Source: Luteococcus sp048595755 (GTDB taxonomy: Bacteria > Actinomycetota > Actinomycetes > Propionibacteriales > Propionibacteriaceae). Taken from it: DNA of 64,000 bases. Positions 8,233 to 19,229 of this stretch are shown here, in pieces (within the stretch, counting starts at the first letter, position 1; each line of letters starts with the position of its first letter). The notes under the pieces were generated by a model. It saw only the letters and a list, made by a program, of their open reading frames with translations. It was not told the origin of the DNA and made no database searches. A program made the translations under genes and the position numbers. Location of the stretch: the NCBI RefSeq assembly GCF_048595755.1, contig NZ_CP184360.1, positions 496,001 through 560,000 on the forward strand, given 5' to 3'.

Positions 8233-8298
8233 GGACGTACGTCCTGGTCAGAGTTGCGCTGCACCCTTGCCGCCCAAGTCTGACCAGGACGCACGTCC
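8233..8298. repeat. Long inverted repeat, 20-bp arms
   Basis: The arms at 8233-8252 and 8279-8298 match at 19 of 20 positions when one is reverse-complemented, around a 26-nt loop. The left arm contains the perfect palindrome GGACGTACGTCC. It sits between the start of the CitX-like gene and the ppdK terminator and encodes nothing recognisable. Confidence 0.65.
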
Positions 8299-8307
8299 CA
8301 GGGACAC

Positions 8308-8346
8308 CCGCGGCCCCGCCCTCCACCAAGGAGGACGGGGCCGCGG
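8308..8346 (-). terminator. Terminator of ppdK
   Basis: CCGCGGCCCCGCCCTCC (8308-8324) pairs with GGAGGACGGGGCCGCGG (8330-8346) around a 5-nt loop, about 40 bp after the ppdK stop. Confidence 0.75.
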
Positions 8347-8387
8347 TGCCTTGCCGTTGGTTCAGTGACCCGCGCGCAGGCGGCGCG

Positions 8388-11039
<2,652 letters not shown>

Positions 11040-11112
11040 GTGGAATCTCCTTTGGTTCCTTGGTCCGGGGTGGCCAGTGGCCCTCCCGAGTGGGTGTGTC
11101 ACCCAAGTCGTT

Positions 11113-11142
11113 TTCAGTTGTGTCCCAACAGTCTTCAGTTGT
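11113..11142 (-). promoter_or_regulatory. Paired 9-bp direct repeats upstream of ppdK
   Basis: ACAACTGAA occurs twice on the minus strand (11113-11121 and 11134-11142), start to start 21 bp, i.e. two helical turns, within the 130-bp gap upstream of ppdK. This is a candidate activator or repressor site. Confidence 0.35.
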
Positions 11143-11170
11143 CCCTCCCCCATCCGGGGATGTCCGGGGC

Positions 11171-12061
11171 TCAGGGCCGCACCATCAGGCTCCCGGCCGG
11201 TCGTCGCAAGGCGTCACCGGCCTTGCGGGCCCGTTCATCGACGATGTCGATGACGCGCACGGCCGCCTCCTCCAGCGCCAGCCCGGTGGTGTCGATCACG
11301 GGGCAGCCGAGCCTGCGCTGCACCTTGCCCACCTCGTCCAGTTCGTCGTAGATCTGCACCAGGTCTGCATAGCCATCCTTGGTGCCGAAACCGCCCAGCC
11401 CCTTGACCCGACGGTTTCGGATCGCCAGCAGCCGCTCCGGATCGATGGTCAACCCCACGATCCGCCAGCGGGTGAGGCCGAAGAGCTCCTGCGGCGCGGG
11501 GATGCCCGGCACCAAGGGCACGTTGACCGTCTTGTAGCCCAGGTAACCCAGGTAGATGCTCAACGGGGTCTTGCCGGAACGGGAGGCGCCCACCAGGCAG
11601 ATGTCGCACTCCCGCAGGGCGGCCGGGATCGCTCCGTCGTCGTTGCGCACGGCGAACTCCATGGCCGAGATGCGCTCGAAGTAGTCGGCCTCGACGCCCA
11701 CCGGACGACGCATCACCTCCTCGGCCTCGGAGCCGGTGGCTTGTTCGAAGGCAGCCAGCGTGCCACCCAGGATGTCCGCACAGGGCAGGGAGAGCTCCTG
11801 GCAGGCACTGATGACCAGCTCACGCATGTGTTCGTTCACCAGGGTGAACAGCACCACGTGCTTCACCTTGGCGTCGCTGGCGGCCGCGGCGCGCAGGCTG
11901 TCGAAGACGCTGAAGAGTGCTTCGGGGGTGCCCACCCGCGGGTGGCGCACGATGGTGGCGGTGACGTCGGTGAACTGGGCCTGGGCGGCGCGCGCCAGCC
12001 GAGCCGCCGTCTCTCCGGTGGAGTCGGCGATCACGTGGATCTGCAGAGGCTCCATTGCCAT
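11171..12061 (-). CDS. Pyruvate, phosphate dikinase regulatory protein (DUF299 kinase/phosphorylase)
   Basis: Bifunctional regulator: ADP-dependent kinase inactivating PPDK at the Thr next to its catalytic His, and phosphate-dependent phosphorylase reactivating it. It has 296 aa from the ATG at 12061, chosen because a TAGGTT box ends 7 nt upstream; an alternative ATG is at 12055. The N-terminus reads HVIADSTGETA. The nucleotide-binding loop GASRSGKTPLSIYLG (about 158-172) matches the family pattern G-SRT-KTP-S. The ending IDTTGLALEEAAVRVID also fits. It is immediately upstream of ppdK, supporting this role over PEP-synthase regulation. Confidence 0.92.
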   Translation of the reverse strand: MAMEPLQIHVIADSTGETAARLARAAQAQFTDVTATIVRHPRVGTPEALFSVFDSLRAAAASDAKVKHVVLFTLVNEHMRELVISACQELSLPCADILGGTLAAFEQATGSEAEEVMRRPVGVEADYFERISAMEFAVRNDDGAIPAALRECDICLVGASRSGKTPLSIYLGYLGYKTVNVPLVPGIPAPQELFGLTRWRIVGLTIDPERLLAIRNRRVKGLGGFGTKDGYADLVQIYDELDEVGKVQRRLGCPVIDTTGLALEEAAVRVIDIVDERARKAGDALRRPAGSLMVRP

Positions 12062-12068
12062 GCCCCAC

Positions 12069-12074
12069 AACCTA
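12069..12074 (-). promoter_or_regulatory. Leaderless -10 box (TAGGTT)
   Basis: Lies 7 nt before the ATG at 12061 on the minus strand and decides between two nearby in-frame ATG codons. Confidence 0.45.
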
Positions 12075-12178
12075 CAACGCCCACTTGCCACGGACGAAGC
12101 GGGGTCTTTCCCCACGGCACGCAGCGGTGCTTTCGCCTCGATGAGGGCTTTCGGGCCGAGGGCTGGGAGACTGGGCAC

Positions 12179-13234
12179 GTGCTTGAGACCGACCCCGTAG
12201 ACCTGCTGATCGCCGACGAGTCCCTGGAAGTCACCGAGGGGGTGCGGGCCCGCCGCCTCGTGCTGCTGGACGCCCCCGCCCTGGTGGAACGTGGCCAGGA
12301 GGTTGCCGACGAGGTGGTGGTCTGGTGCGACGACCTGCGCGAGCGGGACGAGGTGCCGACGGAACTGCTGGCCGATTCCCTGCCCGAGGCCCTCACTGGC
12401 GCCGACCTGGTCTGGCTGCGCCTGCCCAAGAGCCTGGCCGCGCTGGACGAGTACGCGGAGCTGGTGACCAACCATGCCGATCCCGAGGTCCGTCTGGTCA
12501 GCGGTGCCCGCGTGAAGCACATGACACTGAGCATGAACGAGGTGTTGCTGACCCACTTCGGTTCGGTCAACGCCTCCCTGGGGCGCCAGAAGTCCCGCGT
12601 CCTGCACGCGCGGCTTCCCTACCCCGCCGACCCCACCTGGCCGCGCAGCAAGACGCACGCAGACCTGGAAGTGACCTTGTGGGCCCACGGGAACACCTTC
12701 GCCGGCGCCAAGGTGGACGCGGGAACGCGTCTGCTCACCGACAACCTGGGGCGGATCGGCAAGGTCGTCGGCGCTGGGCCTTCCGAGGCCGCCACCGACG
12801 GCGGTGCCCTGCAGATCCTCGACTGGGGTTGCGGCAACGGCATCCTGGCCACGCTGCTGGCCCGTCGTTTCCGCACCGCGCACGTGATGGCCAGTGACGT
12901 CTCGTGGGCAGCGGTGGAGGCCACCCGCCTGACTGCCGAGGCCAACCAGGTGCGCGTCGAGGTGCTGTGGCGCGACGGCCTGGCCGACTTCGAGGACGAC
13001 TCGCTCGATCTGCTGGTGACCAACCCGCCCTTCCACGTCGGGCACGCCAAGGAGTCGGGGCCCTCGCTGGAGATGTTCGCCGAGGCCAGCCGGGTGCTGC
13101 GACGCGGCGGCGAGTTCTGGTGTGTGTACAACTCGCACCTGCCTTGGCGCAAGCGGCTCAACGAGCTGGTGGGGCGGACGACGATCGTCGCGCAGAATCC
13201 CAAGTACACGCTGACGCGCACCGAGGTCCGCTGA
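12179..13234 (+). CDS. Class I SAM methyltransferase of the RsmC/RlmG rRNA guanine-N2 type
   Basis: Probably methylates a guanine of ribosomal RNA. It has 351 aa from a GTG at 12179, similar to RsmC and RlmG. The N-terminal half (about 1-190) is the degenerate methyltransferase-like domain seen in that family. The C-terminal half has the SAM-binding DWGCGNGILATLLARRF and the amino-methyltransferase motif NPPFHVG. GGGAG lies about 9 nt upstream, and a weaker GAGACT box 6 nt before the GTG could also act as a leaderless promoter. The exact target base cannot be told from sequence. It is divergent from the PPDK regulator gene. Confidence 0.85.
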   Translation: MLETDPVDLLIADESLEVTEGVRARRLVLLDAPALVERGQEVADEVVVWCDDLRERDEVPTELLADSLPEALTGADLVWLRLPKSLAALDEYAELVTNHADPEVRLVSGARVKHMTLSMNEVLLTHFGSVNASLGRQKSRVLHARLPYPADPTWPRSKTHADLEVTLWAHGNTFAGAKVDAGTRLLTDNLGRIGKVVGAGPSEAATDGGALQILDWGCGNGILATLLARRFRTAHVMASDVSWAAVEATRLTAEANQVRVEVLWRDGLADFEDDSLDLLVTNPPFHVGHAKESGPSLEMFAEASRVLRRGGEFWCVYNSHLPWRKRLNELVGRTTIVAQNPKYTLTRTEVR

Positions 13235-13237
13235 AAA

Positions 13238-13261
13238 ATTACCCGGCTCATTCCGGGTAAT
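13238..13261. promoter_or_regulatory. Inverted repeat over the ywiC-like promoter, candidate operator
   Basis: ATTACCCGG and CCGGGTAAT form a perfect 9-bp inverted repeat around CTCATT. The right arm overlaps the -10 box of the next gene, as expected for a repressor site. It could alternatively be a weak terminator for the methyltransferase gene, but no U-tract follows. Confidence 0.5.
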
Positions 13262-13263
13262 AT
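13258..13263 (+). promoter_or_regulatory. Leaderless -10 box (TAATAT)
   Basis: Ends 7 nt before the ATG at 13271, supporting that start over the ATG at 13262, which lies inside the box. Confidence 0.5.
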
Positions 13264-13270
13264 GGCTGGT

Positions 13271-14059
13271 ATGTCAGCCAAGGCCAAGGGCGCGTGGATC
13301 CCCCAGCAGCACGGGGCGTGGGCCATGCTCGTGGTCCCGCTCGTGGTGGGACTGGCCCTGCGCTCCCGCGACGGACTGCCGGCCTGGGTGTGGCCGCTGT
13401 CGGTGACCTGGCTGGTGGGTTATTTCTGCTTCAACGCGGTGGGCCTGTGGCTCAAGGCCGCGCCGCGACGCCGCCCCGCCTACCGACCGGCCGCCGTGGT
13501 CTACGGCGCCATCGCCGGCGTCGCGGGCCTTGCCACGCTGGGATTCGGGGGCATGCCCCTGCTCGGATGGGTGCCCTGCTACCTCCCCCTGCTCGGCATC
13601 GCGCTGTGGCTGACCAGCCGACGCCACGATCGAGCCCTGACCTCCGGGCTGTGCACCACCCTGGCCGCCAGCCTGTTGGCGTGGATCATCCCCTTCACCA
13701 CTCCCCAGGCGGTCTGGAGTCATGGTCTGGATGCCACCAGCTGGGCGGCACCAGCACTGTTCGGATACTTCTCCGGCACCGTCTTCGTGGTGAAGACCCT
13801 CATCCGGGAGCGCAACAAGCCGGGCTGGGTGCTGGCCTCGGTGGCATGGCACTTGCTGTGGACCGCCCTCGCAGGAATCGCCTGCTGGGCCACCGCGACG
13901 GTGGGCATCGGCTGGACGGTCTTCTTCGCGGTCGCGACGCTGCGGGCCTGGGCGCTGCCGTGGTTCGGCCCCCGCCAGGGACGCACGATCCGCCCGGGCC
14001 AGGTGGGTGCGCTCGAGGTCGTGATGAGCTGCGCAGCCCTGTGGTTGTGCCTGGCCTGA
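13271..14059 (+). CDS. YwiC-like integral membrane protein
   Basis: 262 aa with about eight transmembrane segments. The N-terminal signature WIPQQHGAWAMLVVPLVVG is diagnostic of the YwiC-like family, which in other bacteria is often found near nitrate or anaerobic respiration genes; its function is unknown. Further helices are at about 35-55, 75-95, 95-115, 125-145, 160-178, 190-215 and 240-262. The start is set by the -10 box 7 nt upstream. The inverted repeat overlapping that box suggests repression by a dimeric regulator. Confidence 0.85.
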   Translation: MSAKAKGAWIPQQHGAWAMLVVPLVVGLALRSRDGLPAWVWPLSVTWLVGYFCFNAVGLWLKAAPRRRPAYRPAAVVYGAIAGVAGLATLGFGGMPLLGWVPCYLPLLGIALWLTSRRHDRALTSGLCTTLAASLLAWIIPFTTPQAVWSHGLDATSWAAPALFGYFSGTVFVVKTLIRERNKPGWVLASVAWHLLWTALAGIACWATATVGIGWTVFFAVATLRAWALPWFGPRQGRTIRPGQVGALEVVMSCAALWLCLA

Positions 14060-14113
14060 CATCCGGGCCGTCCCCGTTCGGCACGGCATTGCCCGCGTCG
14101 CGGATGAATTGCC

Positions 14114-14119
14114 TAGTCT
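14114..14119 (+). promoter_or_regulatory. Leaderless -10 box of serB (TAGTCT)
   Basis: Ends 6 nt before the GTG at 14126. No ribosome-binding site is present. Confidence 0.45.
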
Positions 14120-14125
14120 TGTGCC

Positions 14126-14998
14126 GTGCCGCAGACAGTTCGCATCGTCCTCACCGCCACCGCTGAGGTGCCGGACTCGCTCGCCTCGCTCGCGATGGAC
14201 CAGTTGACCGGGCTCCGCGACGAGGAGCACCGGGCCACCAGCTGGGGCCACGTGGTCAGCGCCGTGGGCGAGCTGGACGACCTGGTCCGCACCCGTTCCC
14301 TGGTTCGTGGCGCCGCCACCCGGCTGGGCGTGGATGCCGCCGTGGTCGAGGAGCCCTTGGCCAGCGCACCGCCCAAGCTGCTGATGATGGACGTCGATTC
14401 CACCCTGATCACCAGCGAGGTCATCGACGAGGTTGCCCATCGCGCCGGGACGGGTGAGCAGGTGGCCGATATCACCGAGCGCGCCATGCGCGGCGAGCTC
14501 GACTTCTCGGCCAGCCTGCGGGCACGCGTGGCCACCCTGGCCGGCCTGGATGCCAGCGTGCTCGACGAGGTGCGCCAGAGCCTGCAGTTCAGCCCGGGCG
14601 CCCAGGACCTGATCAAGGCAGTCAAGGATGCCGGCGGTCAGGTGGGTCTGGTCTCGGGAGGCTTCACCGAGGTGGTGGAACCGCTGGTGGAGGGCCTGGG
14701 CATCGACCACATCACCGCCAACCGCTTCGAGGTGCGCGACGGCAAGCTCACCGGCCAGACTCGCGGTGAGGTCATCGACCGCGCCGCCAAGCGTCGCCAC
14801 CTGTTGCGCTGCGCCGAGCTGGCCGGCTGCACCGCAGCCGAGACCGTGGCCGTCGGCGACGGGGCCAATGACCTCGACATGTTGGGCGAGGCGGGGCTCG
14901 GCGTGGCCTACTGCGCCAAGCCCGTGGCAGCCACCCAGGCCGACGCGACGATCAGCTTCCCGCGCCTCGACGCGGTGCTGGCCTACTTGCACGCCTGA
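14126..14998 (+). CDS. serB: Phosphoserine phosphatase
   Basis: Last step of serine synthesis: O-phosphoserine to serine. 290 aa from a GTG. HAD motif I is MMDVDSTLI (D89 nucleophile, D91), motif II is SGGF, and motif III/IV is GDGANDLDML. The cap-domain sequence AMRGELDFSASLRARV is typical of SerB. The N-terminal 80 residues correspond to the regulatory extension of actinobacterial SerB. It is monocistronic as far as seen. Confidence 0.95.
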   Translation: MPQTVRIVLTATAEVPDSLASLAMDQLTGLRDEEHRATSWGHVVSAVGELDDLVRTRSLVRGAATRLGVDAAVVEEPLASAPPKLLMMDVDSTLITSEVIDEVAHRAGTGEQVADITERAMRGELDFSASLRARVATLAGLDASVLDEVRQSLQFSPGAQDLIKAVKDAGGQVGLVSGGFTEVVEPLVEGLGIDHITANRFEVRDGKLTGQTRGEVIDRAAKRRHLLRCAELAGCTAAETVAVGDGANDLDMLGEAGLGVAYCAKPVAATQADATISFPRLDAVLAYLHA

Positions 14999-15101
14999 GG
15001 TTTTGCGGAAGCTCCTGCCCCTGCGGTGATCTGCCACACGGCGTAGTTCTAGCTTGATCCTGCGCGAACTCCGTCGCGCTGTCACGAGAGCCGAGCCGCT
15101 C

Positions 15102-16181
15102 ATGAAGTATCTGCCCACGCTGCTGGCCACTGCCTGCACCGTCGCCGCACTGTCAGTCACCGCCCCCGCCGCCCACGCCGCCGAGATGACCGTCACCTCG
15201 CCGTCCTGTGGGGTGGTGACGGCCACCAATTCCACCTCCTCACCGTGGATCACCCTGTTGGACAGCGGTGACCTGATCGAGGTTCCCGCCCATGCCTCGC
15301 GCAGCATGCGCGGCCTTGCCGGTGGCAGCTACAGCTGGCTGTCCGGCCCCGTCGCCTCGGAGACCGTCTCCGGTTCCGGAGCGCTGAACGTCAAGGCCTG
15401 CACGGGAGCTCCCACCCGCCCGGTGGACGGCGACCAGAATGGTGATCGTCGCGCCGACGTGCTCGGCATCCAGGCCCAGACCGGAGACCTGTACTACTAC
15501 CGCATGACCACCACCGGACTGGCCAGCGGTATCAAGGCAGGCACCGGCTGGAACAACATGGTCTTCATGCAGCAGGTCAACGAGATCGAGGGCGAGGGAA
15601 CCGGCAACTACCTCATCGCGGTCCGCAAGGACGGCACCGTGTGGCGCTACGACAACAAGGGCGCCGGCAAGTTCGCCAACGGCACCCAGATCGGTTCCGG
15701 GCTGACCGGCTACACCAACTTCACGATCACGGGCACCAACTCTGCGCTGAGCTTCGGCGGTCACGCCCTGCTGGCCAGCAAGGGGGACTCCCTGTTCCTG
15801 TTCGACCTCTCCCGCACCGCCCTCGAGGACCCGGTGGAGATCGCGCAGGGCTGGGGCACCACGGTCAAGACCATCGCCACCCGCGACTTCAACAAGGACG
15901 CCCTGGGTGACCTCATCACCATTCGTAGCGACGGCAGCATGTGGAGCTACACCGTCGCCCTCAACGGCGATGCCACCTTCACCGCGCCGCGTTCGGTGGG
16001 CCACGGCTGGGGCGCCATGGAGACCGTCACCTCGCCCGGGTCGCTGGACGCCGATCCGCTGAGTGACCTGGTCTCGCGGCGTTCCGACGGCAACCTGTAC
16101 AAGTACCTCAACCGCGGCGGTTACTGGGGCCCCGCCACCCAGATCGGCCAGAACTGGCAGCGCATCCGCCTGCTGGCGTGA
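15102..16181 (+). CDS. Secreted FG-GAP/VCBS-like repeat protein, copy A
   Basis: 359 aa. Signal peptide MKYLPTLLATACTVAALSV with likely cleavage after AAHA. An N-terminal domain of about 70 residues with two Cys precedes a beta-propeller-like region of FG-GAP-type blades. Its calcium-binding-like loops include DGDQNGDRRAD and DFNKDALGD, and blade ends read RSDGSMWSY and RSDGNLYKY. It is probably an extracellular carbohydrate- or surface-binding protein; no enzyme motif is seen. The start is supported by a conserved upstream block shared with copy B (CACGAGAGC then CGCTC before the ATG). Copy B follows 136 bp later. Confidence 0.8.
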   Translation: MKYLPTLLATACTVAALSVTAPAAHAAEMTVTSPSCGVVTATNSTSSPWITLLDSGDLIEVPAHASRSMRGLAGGSYSWLSGPVASETVSGSGALNVKACTGAPTRPVDGDQNGDRRADVLGIQAQTGDLYYYRMTTTGLASGIKAGTGWNNMVFMQQVNEIEGEGTGNYLIAVRKDGTVWRYDNKGAGKFANGTQIGSGLTGYTNFTITGTNSALSFGGHALLASKGDSLFLFDLSRTALEDPVEIAQGWGTTVKTIATRDFNKDALGDLITIRSDGSMWSYTVALNGDATFTAPRSVGHGWGAMETVTSPGSLDADPLSDLVSRRSDGNLYKYLNRGGYWGPATQIGQNWQRIRLLA

Positions 16182-16316
16182 GCCTCCGGCGCGGGCCGGC
16201 TGGCCCTGGGAGCTGAAGAGCTTCGCAGGGCCGGACCGACTCCTGCCCGGGCGACTCTGCCTGGTCGTAGCGTGGGTACTGGCAATCCCGCCATTCACAC
16301 GAGAGCAGAGTCGCTC

Positions 16317-17435
16317 ATGAAACGCGCAGTCACCATCGCCGGCCTCCTCGGTTCGCTGTCCTTCGCCTCGGTGGTCTCACCGACGTCGGCCAGGGCCAAC
16401 AACTCCTACCTGGTGGAGGTGACCTCACGCGCCTGCGGCAGCGTGACGATCACCAACCACGCCATCGAGGCAGGGCTGTGGTTGGAAGTGCAGGTCGACT
16501 TCGCAACCGGCACCAGCGTCCCACTGTTCACCGAGACCACCCGCACTGTCGGCAACCTGTCGGCGGGCACCCACACCGTGAAGGTTTCTGCCCGAAGCCA
16601 GGGCGAATACGTGCATTCGCGTATCGCGTCGGTCTCGGTGGCACCCTGCAACGGCACGTGGCCACGTCTGCCCGTCGAGGGAGACCAGAATGGGGATCGG
16701 CGAGCCGACGTGCTGGGCATCCAGGCCCAGACCGGAGACCTGTACTACTACCGCATGACCACCGCCGGACTGGCCAGCGGCATCAAGGCCGGCACCGGCT
16801 GGAACAACATGGTCTTCATGCGGCAGGTCAACGGCTTCACCGGCTCGGATGCCGGGAAGTACCTCATCGCCGTCCGCAAGGACGGCACGGTCTGGCGCTA
16901 CGACAACAGGGGCGCCGGCAGGTTCGCCAACGGCACCCAGATCGGTTCCGGGCTCACCGGCTACAGCAATTTCGCGATCAGCAGTTTGTCCTTTCCCCCT
17001 GCCTGGAATTCCCGCACGCTGTTGGCCACCAAGGATGGGCAGCTGTACGGCTGCGAGCTGACGCGTCAGCAGCTCGGTGCGCCGGTCGCCCTCGGCCAGG
17101 GATGGCAGGAGACGGTGAAGCTGGTTCCGGTAAAGGTCTTCCAGCGCGGCGGTCCAGGCGAGCTGATGTCCATCACGACGGACGGGTCGCTGTGGCGGCA
17201 CACAGCCCAGCAGGATGACTCCGCTCCAGCCCTCCAGACGCCGGTGAAGATCGGCCGGGGCTGGACGGCAATGCAGACCGTCGCCTCACCCGGCTCCTTG
17301 GACGGCGATGCCCTGGATGATCTGGTGGCTCGCCGTTCCGACGGCAACCTGTACAAGTACCTCAACCAGGGTGGCCACTGGGGGCCGGCCACCAAGATCG
17401 GCCAGAACTGGCAACGCATCCGTCTGCTGGCGTGA
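16317..17435 (+). CDS. Secreted FG-GAP/VCBS-like repeat protein, copy B
   Basis: 372 aa paralogue of the preceding gene. Signal peptide MKRAVTIAGLLGSLSFASVV, cleaved near ARA. The N-terminal domain has diverged from copy A, but the blades starting at GDQNGDRRADVLGIQAQTG are almost identical, including at the nucleotide level, and the C-terminus RSDGNLYKYLN to QNWQRIRLLA is shared. A middle blade differs (VFQRGGPGELMSITTDG here, DFNKDALGDLITIRSDG in A) and has lost its metal-loop aspartates. This is a tandem duplication with mosaic conservation. Confidence 0.8.
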   Translation: MKRAVTIAGLLGSLSFASVVSPTSARANNSYLVEVTSRACGSVTITNHAIEAGLWLEVQVDFATGTSVPLFTETTRTVGNLSAGTHTVKVSARSQGEYVHSRIASVSVAPCNGTWPRLPVEGDQNGDRRADVLGIQAQTGDLYYYRMTTAGLASGIKAGTGWNNMVFMRQVNGFTGSDAGKYLIAVRKDGTVWRYDNRGAGRFANGTQIGSGLTGYSNFAISSLSFPPAWNSRTLLATKDGQLYGCELTRQQLGAPVALGQGWQETVKLVPVKVFQRGGPGELMSITTDGSLWRHTAQQDDSAPALQTPVKIGRGWTAMQTVASPGSLDGDALDDLVARRSDGNLYKYLNQGGHWGPATKIGQNWQRIRLLA

Positions 17436-17463
17436 GAGCACCGCACGAGGGCTCCTCCTGCCG

Positions 17464-18192
17464 TGAACTGGTCCCCAGTTCTTGGACCGACAATTGAAGA
17501 CTAGGCCGCGAGGGTCTGGGTCCGGTACTGCACCGGGCTCAAGCCCTCGAGCCGTGTGTGGACGCGTTCGGTGTTCCACCAAGTGATGTAGTCATCGACC
17601 AGGCGGGTGAACTGTTCGAACGTGGTGGGTCGGTGGTGGTGCAAGGACTCTGCCTTGAGGTGACCGAAGAAGTTCTCCATGACCGCGTTGTCGTAGCAGT
17701 TCCCGCGCCGCGACATCGACTGGACCGCACCGACAGCGGCAAGGCGCTGTTGCCATGACCTGTGCTGGTATTGGAAGCCTTGGTCGGTGTGGACGACCAG
17801 TCCGGGCTCGACGTGCTGCGACGCGATGGCTTGGTCCAGACAGCCATTGGTCAAGGCCAAGTTCGGCGAGGTCGAAATCGTCCACGCGATGACCTGGTGG
17901 TCGAACAGGTCCATAACCGGTGACAGGTAGGCCTTGCGGTCACCGATGCGGAACTCGGTCACGTCACTGACCCACTTGCGGTTCGGCGTCTCAGCGGTGA
18001 AGTCACGGTCCAGGACACTGCCGGCAATCACGCCGACGTGCCCGCGCCAGGACATGTACAGGCGCTGGCGTCGAACATGGCAGCGCAGCCCGAGCTCGCG
18101 CATCAACTTCAACACGGTCTTCTTCGCGACCTGCAGTCCTTCGCTTGCGAGCAGGGCATGGACCCGGCGATGCCCGTAACAGCCCTTGCCCA
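17464..18192 (-). mobile_element. Truncated IS3-family insertion sequence
   Basis: The low-coordinate end at 17464 begins TGAACTGGTCCCCAGTTCTT, resembling IS3-family terminal repeats, and lies 37 bp beyond the transposase stop. The other end (orfA, the start of orfB and its terminal repeat) is missing; the sequence passes into a ROK regulator fragment at about 18186-18195. The element is one-ended and cannot move by itself. Confidence 0.7.
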
Positions 18193-18241
18193 CCGTCCGC
18201 GAGCTCGAGGAGTTCACCGGCCTGACCCGACCCACCATCAC
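17501..18241 (-). pseudogene. IS3-family transposase OrfB, 5'-truncated
   Basis: The recognisable part begins KGCYGHRRVHALL (HTH_21 region) and runs through the rve integrase core to the C-terminal SPVQYRTQTLAA. The catalytic triad is intact: Asp in WVSDVTEF, Asp in VVHTDQGFQYQ and Glu in NAVMENFFGHLKAE, the last two separated by 35 residues, the IS3 D35E signature. The first roughly 18 codons of the open frame come from flanking ROK-gene DNA, and the real N-terminus with its frameshift signal is lost. Probably non-functional. Confidence 0.85.
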
Positions 18242-19071
18242 TGCAGGGCATCGAGGTGGCCGTCGCCGACTGGCAGTGCCAGGTGCTCACCTCGGCCCGC
18301 GTCGACCTGGACCGCACTGCTCGCCCCATCGACCTGCTGCACGACGAATTGCACCGCCAGCTCGAGGGGCTCGGCGTCGAGCGGCTCGAGGAACTGGTGG
18401 TGGGAGTCATCGGCAGCGTCGATCCCTATGGGACGCCGCGGCTCAACCAGACGATCCCCGAACTGTCCCAGCCGGGATACTTCACGCCACTCGGCGGCCT
18501 GGCGGAGCACTTCCGGCTCGAGAACGACGCCGCGCTGGCGGCGGCCGCGGAGTATGCCCACCACACCGCTCCCCTGCCCTCGTTGATGGTGGCCCTGCTC
18601 ATCGACGCCTCGGTCGGCTCCGGGCTGGTGATCGACGGCCGGGTGCTGCGCGGTGAGGCCGGCTACTCGGGCGAGGTGAGCTACCTGCCCGGTTCGGGAT
18701 GGAGCACCGCGCACCTGATCCTGCTGGAGGCGGCCACCGACCACGACGTCACCGTGCGGGAGCTGTTCGAGCACGCCGGCCACGGGGAGCACGCGCACGA
18801 GTGGGCGCGGACTGCCGTGACACGGTTCGCGAGGGCGATCGCGCCGGGAGTGATCGCCCTGGTGGCGACACTCGATCCCGAGGTCATCGTGGTGGGTGGC
18901 GACGGCAGTGCGGCTGGGGGCCTGATCTGCCAGATCCTGCGTGACGAGGTTGCCGAGTGCTGCCCACACGTGCCTCGCTTCCAGGTCTCCGAACTGGGGC
19001 GCACCTCCATCATCCAGGGCGCCTTGGCCATGGCCCGGGCCAACCTGGGCACCGATCCGCAGGGGCACTGA
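18186..19071 (+). pseudogene. ROK-family transcriptional regulator, broken by IS and internal deletion
   Basis: Positions 18186-18240 encode TVRELEEFTGLTRPTIT, the helix-turn-helix of a ROK repressor, with nothing before it because the IS remnant abuts. The frame then changes, and from about 18238 to 19071 the sugar-binding ROK domain follows (QGIEVAVADWQ, then IDASVGSGLVIDGRVLRGEAG and VVGGDGSAAG). The usual spacer between the two domains is missing. Residual GxGxG-like and GGxG motifs are degraded. No usable start drives the fused gene; a GTG at 18256 could at best make the sugar-binding domain alone. Confidence 0.75.
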
Positions 19072-19229
19072 AGACCACCCGGAAGCGCCCGCTGGGCGGG
19101 AATGGCGCGGCGGGCCTCCCACCAAGCGTCCTTCTCACGGTAACCTGACACCCACAGGCCCCTGCCACCAGTGACGGTGGGCTTGCGGAGCAATCCGCGC
19201 GACGGGGTTCACGTCTTCAAGGAGGAAAG

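Noticed and set aside
11171..13138. 655-codon frame joining the PPDK regulator with upstream sequence
   Set aside because: The upstream part is antisense to the methyltransferase gene. The regulator family starts at the IHVIADSTGETA region, matching ATG 12061.
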